Origin: Theocolax elegans
Taxonomy: Eukaryota > Arthropoda > Insecta > Hymenoptera > Cerocephalidae
NCBI GenBank assembly: GCA_026168455.1
Contig: CM047427.1
Location: forward strand, 87,946,670-88,010,669
DNA length: 64,000 nucleotides
Direction of reading: 5' to 3'
Each line of letters begins with the position of its first letter. The first letter of the stretch is position 1. The position numbers and the translations under genes are program-made. This document shows positions 21,175-34,280 of this stretch, piece by piece. The notes below the pieces were generated by a model, which saw only the letters and a program-made list of their open reading frames with translations, was not told the origin of the DNA and made no database searches.

Positions 21175-22012
21175 TACTTTTTCCCCCCACCGCGAGTTTT
21201 CGGTCGGTTCCCTCATTGGGTAGCCGGTAATCCTGCCCGCGCGAGCAAAAAAAGGTAAGAACATACCCTACCTACATTTTGGTTTCCGCGTTTTCGACGT
21301 ATATGTGTATATATATATAGATACATGCTGACCAGTCGAAAAACCAAGGTCAATGTCGTTTCATTAAAATTAGACGAGCCACTTGCATTATGTGTTTTGT
21401 CCGACGTTCGAGAATTCGGCGATGATGTAAATTGTGCGTATACGTGTACGTGTACGTATGCGTATGTATAATAGAGGTATACGTGTATGGTCTTATATGG
21501 TCGACGGCCTACCTTGAGTTTAAAGCGCTTCGATGAGAGCGATGACCGCGCGGCTTTGGTGATGATTTTTTGGCCGAGTATGTGCCGTGATTTCTTATGA
21601 AAATTATAAGTACTTTCAGGTGGTTCAGCAGTTCAGAAAAATTGGAGTGTTTAACATTTTTTACGGTATGGGAAGCTATGTAAATTATTGGGTATGCTAG
21701 AGCTATTTTCTTTTATTTTCCTTTATGTGCATTTTTATATATACTTATATTATAACTTTATACTACATTTTTCCACTGAACTGTGCATTTACAATAACAC
21801 AACTTTAAAGAAATACTCGAGAGTTTATTATTTTAAATGTGGTTTAATTATTAGATTAAACTACTACTTCGATCAACCGTAATCATTTATTTCCAAAATA
21901 ATTTTATGTTGCAGTCTATCGTTCCATTATCAATAAAATAAAAAAAACAGTTAAGTTCTTTTGCGTGTACTTTATATGATATTAATATCAATGACAAAAA
22001 AATCTCCGAAAA

Positions 22013-22157
22013 ATGTCAACTCTAAATAAAGGAAAAGCAAAAACGAAAAAAATCCCATCAACAGAAAAGAAATCGCATGTACCCTCGGTGCGGAAGGCCG
22101 TTCGCGGTCGCCCACGAAAACCGATCTCCCCCGAAAATACGAAAGACGTATCGAAAG
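22013..22157 (+). CDS. Candidate start exon encoding an AT-hook peptide
   Basis: An ATG with a purine at -3 and an in-frame TGA at 21992 opens 48 codons of well-mixed basic protein: MSTLNKGKAKTKKIPSTEKK, then VRKAVRGRPRKPISPENTKD. RGRPRKP at residues 31-37 is a textbook AT-hook (GRP core flanked by basic residues) as in HMGA-type proteins, binding AT-rich minor groove. The frame meets TCGAAAG then GTGGGG, a weak donor in phase 1; without splicing it runs to 22372 through CT-repeat Ser-Leu sequence, which looks non-coding. A possible acceptor (TTGCAG, 21909-21914) lies upstream. It shares splice phase with the other plus-strand start candidates. Protein identity unknown. Confidence 0.4.
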
Positions 22158-22622
22158 GTGGGGAACCTCTCTCTCTCTCTCTCTCTGTGTTTCAAGGGTT
22201 GAGGGGAGGGGGCGCGCGCGCGCGGAGCACCTGTGGATCTCCGTACCGTAAGCCGGTACGCGAGTCACTCATCGGCCACCACCACCGAACCTTCCTTTTC
22301 CTTCCCGGAGCTCTCCGAGATATTACCGCGTGGACTGTATATGTACATGTATATATAATTTTTCGGTGGTGACCCCGCGTAATACCATGGTCCCGATGCG
22401 TCGGGACACCCCTGCGCGACGGGGGCGCGTATAATTTAAAACAATAGTGACCACATATGTGTGTATATGTAACAATTGTCATACACACCTACAAATAATA
22501 CGCGTTTGGTTCATTTTTGGTTTTTAAGTGAAGTGTCATCGACGAGGATAATAATTATCATAACTGTGTGACAAATATAGTGGAAGGAGAGATCAAAGGG
22601 TGATATTTCGGTGCATCAGGAT

Positions 22623-22660
22623 ATGCGATTGGAGGACCAAAATGCCAAGCACCATCAGAG
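22623..22660 (+). CDS. Candidate start exon ending MPSTIR and a split codon
   Basis: A strong donor (AGAG then GTGAGTGC at 22661) follows two ATGs. From 22642 the frame is MPSTIR plus one base (phase 1); from 22623 it is MRLEDQNAKHHQ plus two bases (phase 2). Phase 1 matches the other candidates and would join the open exon at 39645. A long TTC tract follows in the putative intron. No TSS is identified. Confidence 0.35.
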
Positions 22661-22727
22661 GTGAGTGCGATCTCTTTTATCATTTTTTTTAGCTATTCGA
22701 TATGTTGCGATTCCTTTATAGGCTGCG

Positions 22728-22741
22728 TCTTCTTCTTTTTC

Positions 22742-22773
<32 letters not shown>

Positions 22774-22794
22774 CTACTTCTTCTTCTTTTTTTT
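22728..22794. repeat. (TTC)n polypyrimidine tract
   Basis: A 67-bp pure-pyrimidine tract, mostly CTT/TTC, broken by two ACs. It lies 68 bp past a strong plus-strand donor. Confidence 0.9.
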
Positions 22795-24052
22795 ACCGTT
22801 TTCTCACGAACCACTCGAGCGAGTCCCAAGCGGTGAATGAATCTGCCGTTATTCGCCGAGTTTCCTCGCTCCCTCCTTGTCTTTCGCGGGATCGTTGTTT
22901 ACACGTCGATCGTATACTCGACTGCGCGTGACGGCTCGGTTAAGGGTTGGTCACTTTTTTCGCGGTACGATCATCAGTGTAATAATTATGCTTCCTTCTT
23001 TTTCGAGGGTATAATCGTAAGCTCCTTCAAAATTAATAATTGTTCTTTTAATGGATTTTATGCGCGGTTGTTCGGTTAATGGAATATACTTCTTATTATT
23101 TTTCAACGAAACCAATTTTTTTCTTAGTTGTTTTAACGTGGTGCAAATATAAGAAATGTAAGACAATAATTGATAAATAGAACACAACGAGCGAATAATC
23201 TAAATTTGACGTTTCGATCGAGACGCGCGTTAGACCGTACAACTCCCACTCGCCTATAGAAATCGGTTGAGAAGTACCGTTGAAAATATATTCTATGAAA
23301 AAAAGCAAATTACCTAAAATCTGTCAAACCTTTCGAAACAAACATTCCGTACTTCCAATCATTTTTATCCGCGTGTACCCTCGCCGTTAAATCACATCTT
23401 CAAAAGTAAAACTGAAAAAAATGAACCAACAATCAATTAACCTCGCAACGTCACTTCCATCCTAAACTCTCAAACCAATCAAATTTCCAAAACCCAAAAG
23501 TTCAACCCAATTCAATCATCTCCTTGCCCTGCTCCTCTTCTAAAAAAAAGGGAAAAATAAAAAGAGGCAAAAGAAAAAAAAAGAATCGAAAACTACATAA
23601 CCGCAGAAGTGAAAACCAGCAAGAGAACCGCAAGGTTCGAAAATTGAAATCGGCGCCATTGGCGCACACGCGATGGTGTAGAGCCTTAGGGTCACTTGGG
23701 GTCAGTAACACACTGACGCCTCCGGGGAAGGACATAAAGCCGCCGCGTGCACGGCTCGTTGCACGCGCGTGCGTGCGTGTGAAAGAACAGGTGTGTGCGT
23801 GTGCGCTGCGTGCCTCTGTGTACGTGGGCACGAATGTATATACGCGAGCGCCAGGGGAGTAGAGCCGAGGTATCGATCCATAATTAATAAACAACGAGGA
23901 AAAGCGCGCGCCCCCATGTATATAAGACTGTCCTCCTCGCGGTTGCATTTATATATCCGTGTTGATCCATTTTGTGCTTTCTTTATTTTTTCTTTCTTAT
24001 ATACCTCTTTCTTTTCCTCGTCGTTGGCTTTACCAATCCAATACATTTTTTA

Positions 24053-24088
24053 TTTTATGTATTTTATGTATTTTATGTATTTTATGTA
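24053..24088. repeat. 9-bp tandem repeat, four copies
   Basis: Four perfect copies of TTTTATGTA. Confidence 0.9.
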
Positions 24089-24766
24089 TTTCTCGTTGTT
24101 CCGTTGATTCACTCATTTTTGACCATTAGGGTGGACGGTTTTTCTATTCCTTTTTGGAAAGGGAATACCGGTAAATGCTCAATATTCCTCGATTGAGATG
24201 TATACGTGTATAAATACGATTTCTCGTGTTTAATGATATAGATACATGCGAGTATTAGGTTTTGCGTTCGGTAGGCTACTGTATCTACATATATTGGGCA
24301 TGAAAATACGAGCGTATAGATATTAATTAGAGTACACGTTGTACGTTAAATATATTATTCATAAAGTGTGATTATACGGTACACAGGGAGATATTTACTT
24401 TTGTATAGACATGCGACTCATCGTTCACTATGTCAATAAACCTCTGACAAATATCTATTCCGATAGATATGCGTTGAAAATCATCTATCTCTATGTGCTA
24501 CGTTTTATTATTATACATTCTTATGTGTAAGTGCATTATAAACACGGGATCGTTTAATAAAACTCGTAAAACTCCAAAAATTTCCAACAATTTGACTAGA
24601 TCTGAGAAAAAGTATCGTTCGAAAGAAATCGTAAAACTGAATCCCATGACGAATCAAAGCCGGATTCAACCCCGTAAAACATCTCGTAACGCGTCATCGG
24701 GCAATCAAGCTCAAAAGTCGATATCCCTCGAAGCAATCGAGAGATAGAGACAGAAGGAGAAAGAGT

Positions 24767-24887
24767 GAGAGAGAGAGAGAGAGAGGTTCAGGATATATAG
24801 AAGGCACGGCAGGTGGCAAAGACCTTGGAAGGCTGAAGTCTCGAGTAAAAGAGAGAGAGAGAGAGAGAAAGAAGGAGAGAGAGAGAT
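24767..24887. repeat. Paired GA tracts
   Basis: GA runs at 24767-24785 and 24851-24887 (the second imperfect) flank a short unique segment. Confidence 0.85.
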
Positions 24888-25718
24888 CGATCGGCTTATT
24901 CTCGATCGGTTCCGGGCCAGGAGTATGGGTGTCTGTACACAAGCGCCGGTCCTCAGTTTTTGGTTAGCCCGCGCGCTTCGGAAAAGAGAGGGAGAGAAAG
25001 AGAGGCGCATGCCGGCCACGAACAAAAGCCAAGTTCAATGACCCCGTGTATACGCGTTCAGGGAGCAGGTTGGTGTGGTGTACCTGACGCATGCGGCAAA
25101 CGTTACCGTGTACCGATGGGAGACACGCCTTTTTACTTCCATAAGTATTTCGTTTTTTCGTCCTCTCTCGCTAGGTGAAAATCTCTGCCGAATGGTACGT
25201 CTTTCCGCGAAAATCGAGAGATTTCATGATTAGCAATCGGTAAGAAGTGCCTTTGATAGTAAACAGATTCGAATCGAGTAATTGTCCTACAGAAGTTTCT
25301 TTCTCGTCTACTCAATTTTTCCACTATAAAACTAAATCTACACCAAACTTGAGATAAAACATTTTAAATTCCCTATTTTATATATATTTACGGTCCAAAA
25401 AATTTCAACGTAATAAATCTCACATTGACATAAAGTTCAATATCATTCCAGCATCCTCCCATACACCAAGGTAATAATTAACGAAACTGGAAGTTGCAGC
25501 GTGTATTAAAAGGGAAAAAAAGAAAGAAATTTAAACGTCTCTCTCGAAAATGTTATGCTGGCAGGGCCAAAAAGGTATAACCCGTACGCGCGGAAGTACC
25601 TGTTCAGTATATTTCGTGTACGAACGTATATACATATATAATGTGCATACGAGAGTTCAGTTTAATACCGTTATATGTGCGCCGCGCACACGAGGGTATT
25701 ACGCTCGCGAGGCTTTTT

Positions 25719-25760
25719 CTCTCTCTCGCTCTCTCTCTCTCTCGCTCTCTCGCTCTTCTC
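25719..25760. repeat. (CT)n tract with CGCT interruptions
   Basis: A CT dinucleotide tract broken by regular CG steps. Confidence 0.85.
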
Positions 25761-26098
25761 TCCTCGTTTTAGAGACGAGTCTGTGGATATTACTTAATAG
25801 CGAGTAAAAAGGTACTTCCTTTTTTTTCTCTTTAGAGTTATAACTTTGTAGAATGAAACTGTTGAAGTTAATCTTACTCGATCGGATATTTAGTTATCGC
25901 TCTGAGATTTTTTTCAATTTTCGATTTTTAGATAGTATTAAATCTTTTTTTTTATATCTAATATGCCAATAACAATAAAAATCATTCCTAATCCATTTGA
26001 TATTAAACATATTTAAATCGTACTCCGTAATTCGGTGGCAAAGTACAGATTCAAAGTCACACCTTCAAAGAATCGAAGTAACCAAATACAGAGCAATA

Positions 26099-26141
26099 CA
26101 CGTGCACGGCACTAAATTAATAAGACTGAACTCTGCACGTG
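26099..26141. promoter_or_regulatory. Two CACGTG E-boxes in an 8-bp inverted repeat
   Basis: CACGTGCA at 26099-26106 and its exact reverse complement TGCACGTG at 26134-26141. Each contains the canonical E-box CACGTG (bHLH factors such as CLOCK/CYCLE or MYC/MAX). Paired identical E-boxes are more than expected locally, but function is inferred only. Confidence 0.35.
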
Positions 26142-26300
26142 AGTCATTTCGTGCTAAATAAGAATGAAATGCAACACCCTCATTATATATATTGTCAACG
26201 TTGTTGTATTCGGATTTATATACATACATATATATATATGAGAAGGAAGCTCAAGGTAGGAGCGCGCTTAAGTCATTGAACTCAGCGTGACTCCTTTATC

Positions 26301-26406
26301 GCTCTCTCTCTCTCTCTTGCTGTCTCTCCTCCTTGAACGATCCAGCTGTTTTCTTGACACTCGTTGTCCCATCCTCGTCGTCGTCGTCGTCCTCGTCGTC
26401 GTCATC
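26301..26406. repeat. (CT)n and (CGT)n tracts
   Basis: A CT run at 26301-26317 and a CGT/CCT trinucleotide run at 26372-26406, 55 bp apart. Confidence 0.85.
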
Positions 26407-26718
26407 GCGACATCTCGGTTACATCATACCGAACGACCGAAATCTCTGCTCCTTTTTGGACGATTCTTTGGTATACTGTACGCCTATTGGATGACGAAAT
26501 ATTTTTGATTGCCTAGGAATTTTATGGTTCGCCTGGCACACGATCGCAGCAGGTACATAAAAATCCGATGAAAATTGTTCCAATGAGAAGACGATTTTTT
26601 GGGTTTTCCCGCGTTGACTCAATGATCGTATTTTATGGTGAAACGTACGACGTACGACGTAACGAATAGGATGTACATTTTTTGTACTACATTGATCTTG
26701 ATTTTGAGACTGCGCCGA

Positions 26719-26739
26719 AGAGAGAGAGAGAGAGAGAGA
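26719..26739. repeat. (AG)n tract
   Basis: Perfect AG run. Confidence 0.9.
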
Positions 26740-27231
26740 TTAGATTTCTATATAAAAATCGTATCGCTAAATAAGTTAACTTGAACCTATTGAGAATTTT
26801 CATAAAAGAATAAGAGAAAAAAAGCAACTTTTCTAAGCTTAACGAACTAACTAATCAGCATTTACATTATTCATGGATCGTTACCACGTCTCATGTTGAA
26901 CAATTGCAAAACCAACTGTAACTCCATTTACGAGAAACTCCCGTATCAATTCCAGGGCTATATATAATTTTCAAGTGGTATATAGAAGGTATCACGTATA
27001 ATAAAACCATTATACGCCTTCTTCCAAGCCTAAAAAACCAGTTAACCAACGGAATTAAATATATATATATGTACATGTTATATATGTACGTACGCGATAC
27101 TCACAGTTGAAAGAGCGAGAAAAATCCAATAGACCTAAGGGGTTGGAAATAGTCTTAGTTTCGATAATCTTTGAGAATATAAACCAGAGCCCATATTAAA
27201 TTCCGTCATTGTCGCCAGAAGGAATTTCGTC

Positions 27232-27300
27232 ATGTACATGTATACATACATACGTACATACATACATACATACGTAAACACATGTATATATATACACACA
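27232..27300. repeat. (ACAT)n tetranucleotide tract
   Basis: Imperfect CATA/GTAC-type repeats grading into TA and CA steps. Confidence 0.85.
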
Positions 27301-28356
27301 TACGCATGTGCGAGAACGCAGGTCGTCGACCGCAGGTGTTCGGGGTCCCGGTTTATATACGAAACCCAAGTGTATACACCTCTATATACCTGGGTGTCTT
27401 CTTTGCTATACTTTCTTATTTTGGGGATGACCTGTACGATATATATTTTTGTTAGAAAAGTTAGCAAGTTCAAAGTCATTGTTAGATTCACCGTATTAAT
27501 TGTTTGTTATATCCTTCATTCTTATACCGGAAGCTAATGTTTTATCGGGCTGATAACGCGACACGTACAGTGTTCACTTTAAATATATTTTGATAACTAA
27601 TTGGTTTACGAGTGTAATTATGAAATTTTTCATTTTTACTTTCAGATATGTTGTGTACTGTTTCAAAATTTATAATTAAACAATACAACATTTTAGCACA
27701 ATTCCCATTATTTGAAATACAAAAGAAACATGTTTACGTGTGCAGTATAAATTAAAAATAGTGAACTAAGGAGTATACCGATTTTAATTTTAAATAAAAC
27801 GCGAGATAAAACCTATTCTCAGAGTAATCTCTGTATCCAATTAGTATAGCTTCAGGATTAGCGGTATACTAATAATTTTATGCTAAATCAATTGATTCGC
27901 TTCTAAGCATATGTAGGTGAAAAGTTGCAATTTTAAAAGCCTAATCACGTACTCACAGCTACATCATCGTTCGATCTCTCGTCCTATCCCGGAAGTGATC
28001 GGTATTGCAACAATGTGCACTACGCACCATCGAGAGTGAAACCAAATCAATGATATTTATCTACATGTATATAACCTATATAAAATAAAAGTAAATTCCT
28101 ATAATTCCCATAACAAATATCTCTGACAATAAATCCATGTTTAACAACATTTTTTTCAACTATAAAAATATATAGTTAAATTAATAAATAAACAAATTTC
28201 ATTATAAACAATATTTAAGAAGGTATTATGGAACAAGTCAATTTAAAGAAAGAAGTCGATTTTCAAGAAGTCGGAAATCAGTGGAGCGAACCTCTTCCGG
28301 GGCGTAAAAAAAGGCGTAATCATTGAAAGGTTGCCTTCGGACACAAAAAGTTTCGG

Positions 28357-28415
28357 GTGTATGCGTGTGTGTGTATGTATGTATGTATGTATGTATGTAT
28401 ATACATGTATATATA
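28357..28415. repeat. (GT)n and (GTAT)n tract
   Basis: A short GT run followed by about six GTAT units and TA steps. Confidence 0.85.
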
Positions 28416-30052
28416 AGGGCTCCTCTCTTTCTCGGCGCGTCGTTGCGGCGTTGAGGGCAATGACCTTATCACCACGTGGCGAACGCGCCGGTGAGATCTA
28501 CCTGGTCAAACCACCTCGCGGACTCGGAACAGCTTGAATCTCAGTTCCCCAAAGTATCTTTGGTGTCGCGTATGCTGTATACCTATACTTGGTCAAACGA
28601 GCTCGATCTTTTTATAAGATAATACACTCTTCTTTTGTTTATCAAATTATTACTTTCGTTGCATATAAATTAAGGAATTAAAAATTGATTCTATCGAATA
28701 TATATTTCAATTTAATTAAATACAAGTACGGCCATTATCCATCGTTATACATTATAAATCGCGATAAAAATAAAAGAGAAATAAAAAAATTAATTTTGAT
28801 CGATTTGAATCGGGTAATGTAGAATAAAAAGATACGGCGATAAAAAAATTAAACATTTTCGACGAAGCTCAAAAAGTCACTATTGAGAACCGGTAAAGAA
28901 ATTTCGGAGGTGGTGTACCATAGATCCGTCTTGTTCTCACACTCGTCTTCCCCTTCACTTCTGACGGAGCATCGGATGATGATACTTTACGAGCATTACT
29001 CTTCTATAGAAAAGAGTCAGACAGGCGCAAGGATAAAAAAAATACACGCGAGTCACTCACTGGTAGTAAGGAGAAAAAAAGATGTGTGCGGCTTCAGGGC
29101 CTCTTCTCTTCGTTTGTCCACACTCGATATATGTATACTTACTCTTACAATAAGAACGTAATATAAGTGGTATTTAAGATGTTTTGTCCATCGTCTACGT
29201 TTATATTTTTATATGTACATCAAGAATTAATAAAATATTTGATTTGATTTCGTTAAGGCACTCGTTATATTTTCTATTTAGACGTTCTTCTTAAATTAAA
29301 TGAATTTAATTAATTTTTTAGGGTAATTTCACAATAATATATATTAATTAATTAATTGTAACAGTACATTTATGTGTCGTTTTCTCATAATGTAATCTAC
29401 AATCAAATTTGTACGTGCACTATTGCAATTTTTATAACAACATTTTTCTCTATATAATCAGATATGTATATACGTACAAGTTTTAATTAAATTTCGAAAT
29501 AATTTCGTTTTAATTAACTATACTGGGGTAATGTATTTTACTGCTTTATTAGCTATAAAACAATAATTAAATAAAAATAAAATGTATACTTTTGTTGTAT
29601 TAAAAGAGCGTAAGAATTAACGTAAAAGTGTTGAATCGCATTTCAACATATTTTATTTATTCAGTTCAGATAAAATGACTTTCCTTTGATTAACTTTGAC
29701 GTCATCGCATTAACACTCCGCAATTTTCTTCAAAGGTTATTAAACCCTCGTACAATCTAATCACATTATTTTTACAAATAAAATTTAAATGATAAAATTA
29801 GTCCCTAATTTACTAACCGATAAATCTACCCCAACATACGTTTTATAGGTACATACTAAGTAGTGCAAACCCATAACTTTCAGTTTTAAATGTATATATA
29901 TATAGGTACATCTATGGAGCAACCCTTCCTTATTAGAGATCAAGAGTGGAAAAAAGAAAAAGTGGACTACTAGTCGGTGATTATACACACTCGTATACAA
30001 ATAAATATTCGGAAAAACATTCAAGTTTTTAAGAAAACGAGACCGGGTGGCT

Positions 30053-30104
30053 GGAGAGAGAGAGAGAGAGTGAGAGAGAGGGAGGGAGGGGGGGGAGAGG
30101 GAGC
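30053..30104. repeat. GA/GGGA purine tract
   Basis: A 52-bp purine tract, nearly uninterrupted, ending in a G8 run. Confidence 0.9.
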
Positions 30105-33100
30105 AGTCATTAGCGTGTAGCCACCGTGCGAATGTATATACACAACTCCTGCGTGTACGCGATAAATATGCAAATAACCGTAGAAGGGTTAACGCGCTCT
30201 CGGGTCCGAGGGTCGAACGATAGGTCAAGCACCCCAAGATATTTCCTTATTTTTTTTCTTCATCTTATTCATTATTTAGGTGTATTTCTTTTCGCCCCCT
30301 GTATTCGGTGGCGCGACTTCCGCGATAATTATACAGCGACACTTTCACTGCGCGAACTTGACGATTACACCAAGAATTGGTAAATCAGTCTTTTTTTCCA
30401 ATTTTTTTCGGATCGTTAGGATTAATCGCCACTCTATAAAACGTAATAATTTGTATAAATTGGGATATACGCGCGCGTAATATACTATTTATTTGGATTA
30501 TTACAACGATTAAGCTTGATTTCTAGATTTATTCTAGATAATCGTGCCTCGATCGTTAATAAATCTCACTTAAAACATCGTAATAATAGATGAAGGTTCT
30601 TAACGAACGGCACAATTATAAAAAAACAAATCCAAAATTAATCAAAAAAGAAAATTAATCAAAATATATAGGTATCCTCGATAAATATTACACGCGAACT
30701 CGTATAAAATATTAGTTATACATATATATAATAACTCTATGTCTAGATATTCGAAATAGCCTGTATATTAAAAAAAAGGTCGTATAACAAGAAAATTACA
30801 AGGATACACGTATATAATACATTAACTTTGTTACCTACACAAAAATTCTCATTCCTCCTCATCGCGTGAGAAATAAGATTATGATTTTCGTTGTTAAAAA
30901 TAACCATTTCAATTGCGAGCGTATATACGCTTCTCCTAGCTCCCTTTGCCAATTCGTCCGTTACACAATTCTATATACACCGTGCGTCATTTATTTGCCT
31001 ACGCGTACGGATTATAAGCGCATGGAGAGAGAAAAAAAGAGTCGTTCTGGACAATGACTTTACTGTTTTGCAATCTAAGCCGACACGAGCGCGAGCGCGG
31101 ACACGAGGATTCCTACCTATTCAGCTGATTTGGGAATTTTGCGCGATCGCTTTATTTCATTTTTATTTTCGTTATTATTTCACTCGGAGACTCGATGGAT
31201 ATCTGATTGTACGACTCGTTCAAGCGATTTCGGGTCTAAGCGATGGTGCGTACCTTCTGGACGGCCGTTCACTCTTAATTTTATTAAGAAATATGAATAT
31301 TAATGTAATATTGACAGATGTGCACATTTTTCACGAGATTATATCACATTATGGGTTCAACGTTCGATTTAAAATTCGCTGATTCTTCAAATTCCATTAG
31401 CTCAAAATTGCAATTATTTTTTACATAATAAAGTATAAGCAAAATTTGAAATTATGTACGATTTGGTGATGAGTCGTAAATAATTTAGAGTCAAATTTTA
31501 CTAAAGACCAATTAAAAGTACGTTTGAATTCAAAGAGAAGGTACAATTTTATTTTAATTACGTATGGAATTTATAGGAAAGATACTATAAAAAGTGTAAG
31601 CACATTAACAACCGTTTCGGAATAAATTAAAATTATATCTATAATACGTATAGATAAACGAAACAGAACGATTGCACCTACTAACACAGTAACCGCAGTC
31701 TCACAACTCATCCCTCGTGCCAAAATGAATCAACTACTTAAAAATTCAATCAACCAAAGTTTATTATTAGTTTGCTTATTTTTCTCGAAAGGAAACCCAG
31801 TGAATCGTAGGTCCGGTTAACAGTAAACCGGTTTGACCCCGCGAGATAAATCGCGAGCGCGCATCTTCTCGTTAATCGTTTCCCTTTGCGTCCCTCCCCT
31901 TACGTTGGAAAAGACTACGGTCGCTAATAAACGCGTCCATACCGTTCGTCCTTTAATTTGTGGCTGAACCCGGATATGCGACAACGTACCGTTATGCATT
32001 ATTACACACTACTGCCGCTTCTTCCCGTTTCTTTTTTCCCTTCTTTTATATACTTACTTACCTACCTAACTTGCCGCGCTTCTGCTTTTTCTTTTTCTTC
32101 TTCTTTTTCTTTTTCTTTTCCTTTCGCGTATTATTCGCTTTTCGAGGGTTCGGCTACGAGGAAGAGACGACGAGATTTTTATTATTCATTTCAATATACT
32201 CCATTATTATTAATACCTAAATTCCAAGTAAATATTCAGTAGACTAATATATTAGGAATTTTTTTCTATAAAAATAAAGATTTTCGATAAAAGCGTGTAT
32301 ATTCGATAAAGATTTGATGACTCGGCGTTAAAAAAAATGCAAAGATAAATATAAATCGACGTCATGAAGCAACTAAATGAACTCTCTGAACGCTTATTCA
32401 TCATTAGTCATCGAAATGTAATTTAAATTAAAAATGTCTATACATGAATCTGTGTGTTGCTACTTTGAATCTATAGTTTCATTGATAGTATCTATAGAAT
32501 GAAGCGATCTTTTTGTTTGAAAGACAAAAGTAAACAAAGTACCAAAGGTTAGTAACCTCATTTTCTGTATGTACGTAGGTATACCGTGCGTTCAACGTAC
32601 GGAGTTTTAACTATTTGTTCCAAACAAAAGTACGAATAATCTATTCTCTTAATTTAACTTTACATTTATTTATTTTAAAAAATTAGGGTTAAACAATATC
32701 GATATAAATTTTATTTTCGAAAAGCTATACGTCGTCGTTAGGTTTCACGATAAAGAGTGTACGTAAATCAAAAATTTAAAACTATTTAAAAAATGTATAA
32801 TTTTTAAAACGACTATCTTATCATTCTCCATCCATCTTCCCTACATAACAATCCTTCGAGCCTTCGAGTATTCCCTCGTCCGTCGCTCCAGTCCGGTTTT
32901 TACCTCGTTCCTTTCCTCCCTACTCCCTTGACTCGGCATGAATCCCTACGGCTCTTCTCTTCTCCCCGCTCCGCTCCTCCACCTCCACGCTCCTCTCTCT
33001 CTCCCTCTCGATTCCGCTCGTTCACCCAGTGACGTAACTGGTATCGTACGGTACATTCGCCGACGAGCCTACATTACGTGATCGCGAACGAGCTTCGATT

Positions 33101-34006
33101 CTTTACCTTTGGTGGGGGGAGAGACGTCTCCGCTATTCCACCTTTCGACACATACGCGCACATTGCAGTGACCTCCCGTGTCTTTGACCTCCTGCGCGCG
33201 GTTTTGTCCCTCCTTTTTCTTTTTTCCTTTTTTAACGGCCCGGTCCGCACCTACACGTATAATCAGCCTTGAACTTGAGATTTATTTCTTATTTTCCAAA
33301 AATTTGCTTGATTTTTCCTTTTACTTATTTTTTTAGGTACACTCACAGTGTTGCGTGAAACCTAAATATTCTTATGTTTAACTGTTATGGTTATTGTGTA
33401 AATATGAAAATTGTCTGGAAACTTGTATTATCGTGTTGTCATAAAATTAATTATTTTGCTTTACTTAGTTATTTAAAAAAATACTATTCAATCGTTATCC
33501 TATAGGTAATATATTTGTAGAATTACGTTATGAATATATCCAATACCTGTGATACCAAAACTAGCCTAAATATCGATCTTTTTCAACCTAAATTACGTAG
33601 AGAACGTAAAAAATATATATTCTATTAATTCCACAATTTTATTTTTATTGCAATAGTTCGATCGTACAGCTCAAGTCGAGCTCTTTGACATGTTGTACGT
33701 CGCACGGGTTTCGCATATATATACTTACGATCTATAAGAGGAAAGCAACATACATTATCTTACGTCGAATTTTATTTTATTAATACATAGGTACGTGTAT
33801 GTATATATGTGTACAATATCCTACATTAGTCGCTGCAATTAGACTTCCAGTATAGTGCAGTTAGTAATCTGTTGACAAATTGACTGACAGTGTTAATATG
33901 TTAATATTTAAAACGATATACAAGTGTCAATAAGTGTCAAATCGATGTAAAAAAAGTCGTTGTAAATAAATAATAATCGGTGTCTAATCGGTAAGGATCT
34001 AAAATA

Positions 34007-34255
34007 ATGGAAAGAGGCGCAATAAGAATGAAATGGTTAATCAGGTCCCGTGGCGATTGGAGGCACGTGTCTCCCGCGCCACGCCGCAACCTCTATCTTG
34101 CCATTAGAAACAGCTGTGCGCGCGCGGATGAGCCGTGCAATAGCTCGAGTAACGGTGCAACCGTAGTCGAGGGAGAGGGAGAGTCTCGTTATAACGGCGT
34201 ATCGCTGACTTTCTCTACTCCGTCGTGGGTGACTTTGCTCTTAGCCGCGGGGTGA
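34007..34255 (+). other. Short ATG-initiated frame in a GC island, uncertain
   Basis: An 82-codon frame opens MERGAIRMKWLIRSRGDWRH and closes with TGA just before a GA tract. It starts with a genuine ATG and has a mixed composition, but no domain, clear promoter or splice signal. It could be a small coding frame, an upstream frame in a leader, or chance in GC-rich DNA; I favour chance. Confidence 0.12.
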
Positions 34256-34256
34256 G

Positions 34257-34280
34257 GGAGAGAGAGAGAGAGAGAGAGAG
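34257..34280. repeat. (GA)n tract
   Basis: GA run adjoining a GC-rich stretch. Confidence 0.9.

Larger units (their letters stand above)
18641..22012. other. Non-coding mosaic between GC islands
   Basis: AT-rich DNA with two GC-rich spots (about 19880-20040, containing a CCG run at 19927-19952, and 21000-21260). Dinucleotide tracts are listed separately. No coding exon is supported. Confidence 0.55.

Noticed and set aside
24053..24088. Possible CRISPR-like array
   Set aside because: Adjacent 9-bp direct copies without spacers; a minisatellite in a eukaryotic genome.
23502..24107. Frames of about 110-148 residues on both strands
   Set aside because: Overlapping frames in a GC spot and a 9-bp tandem repeat; no domain or splice support.
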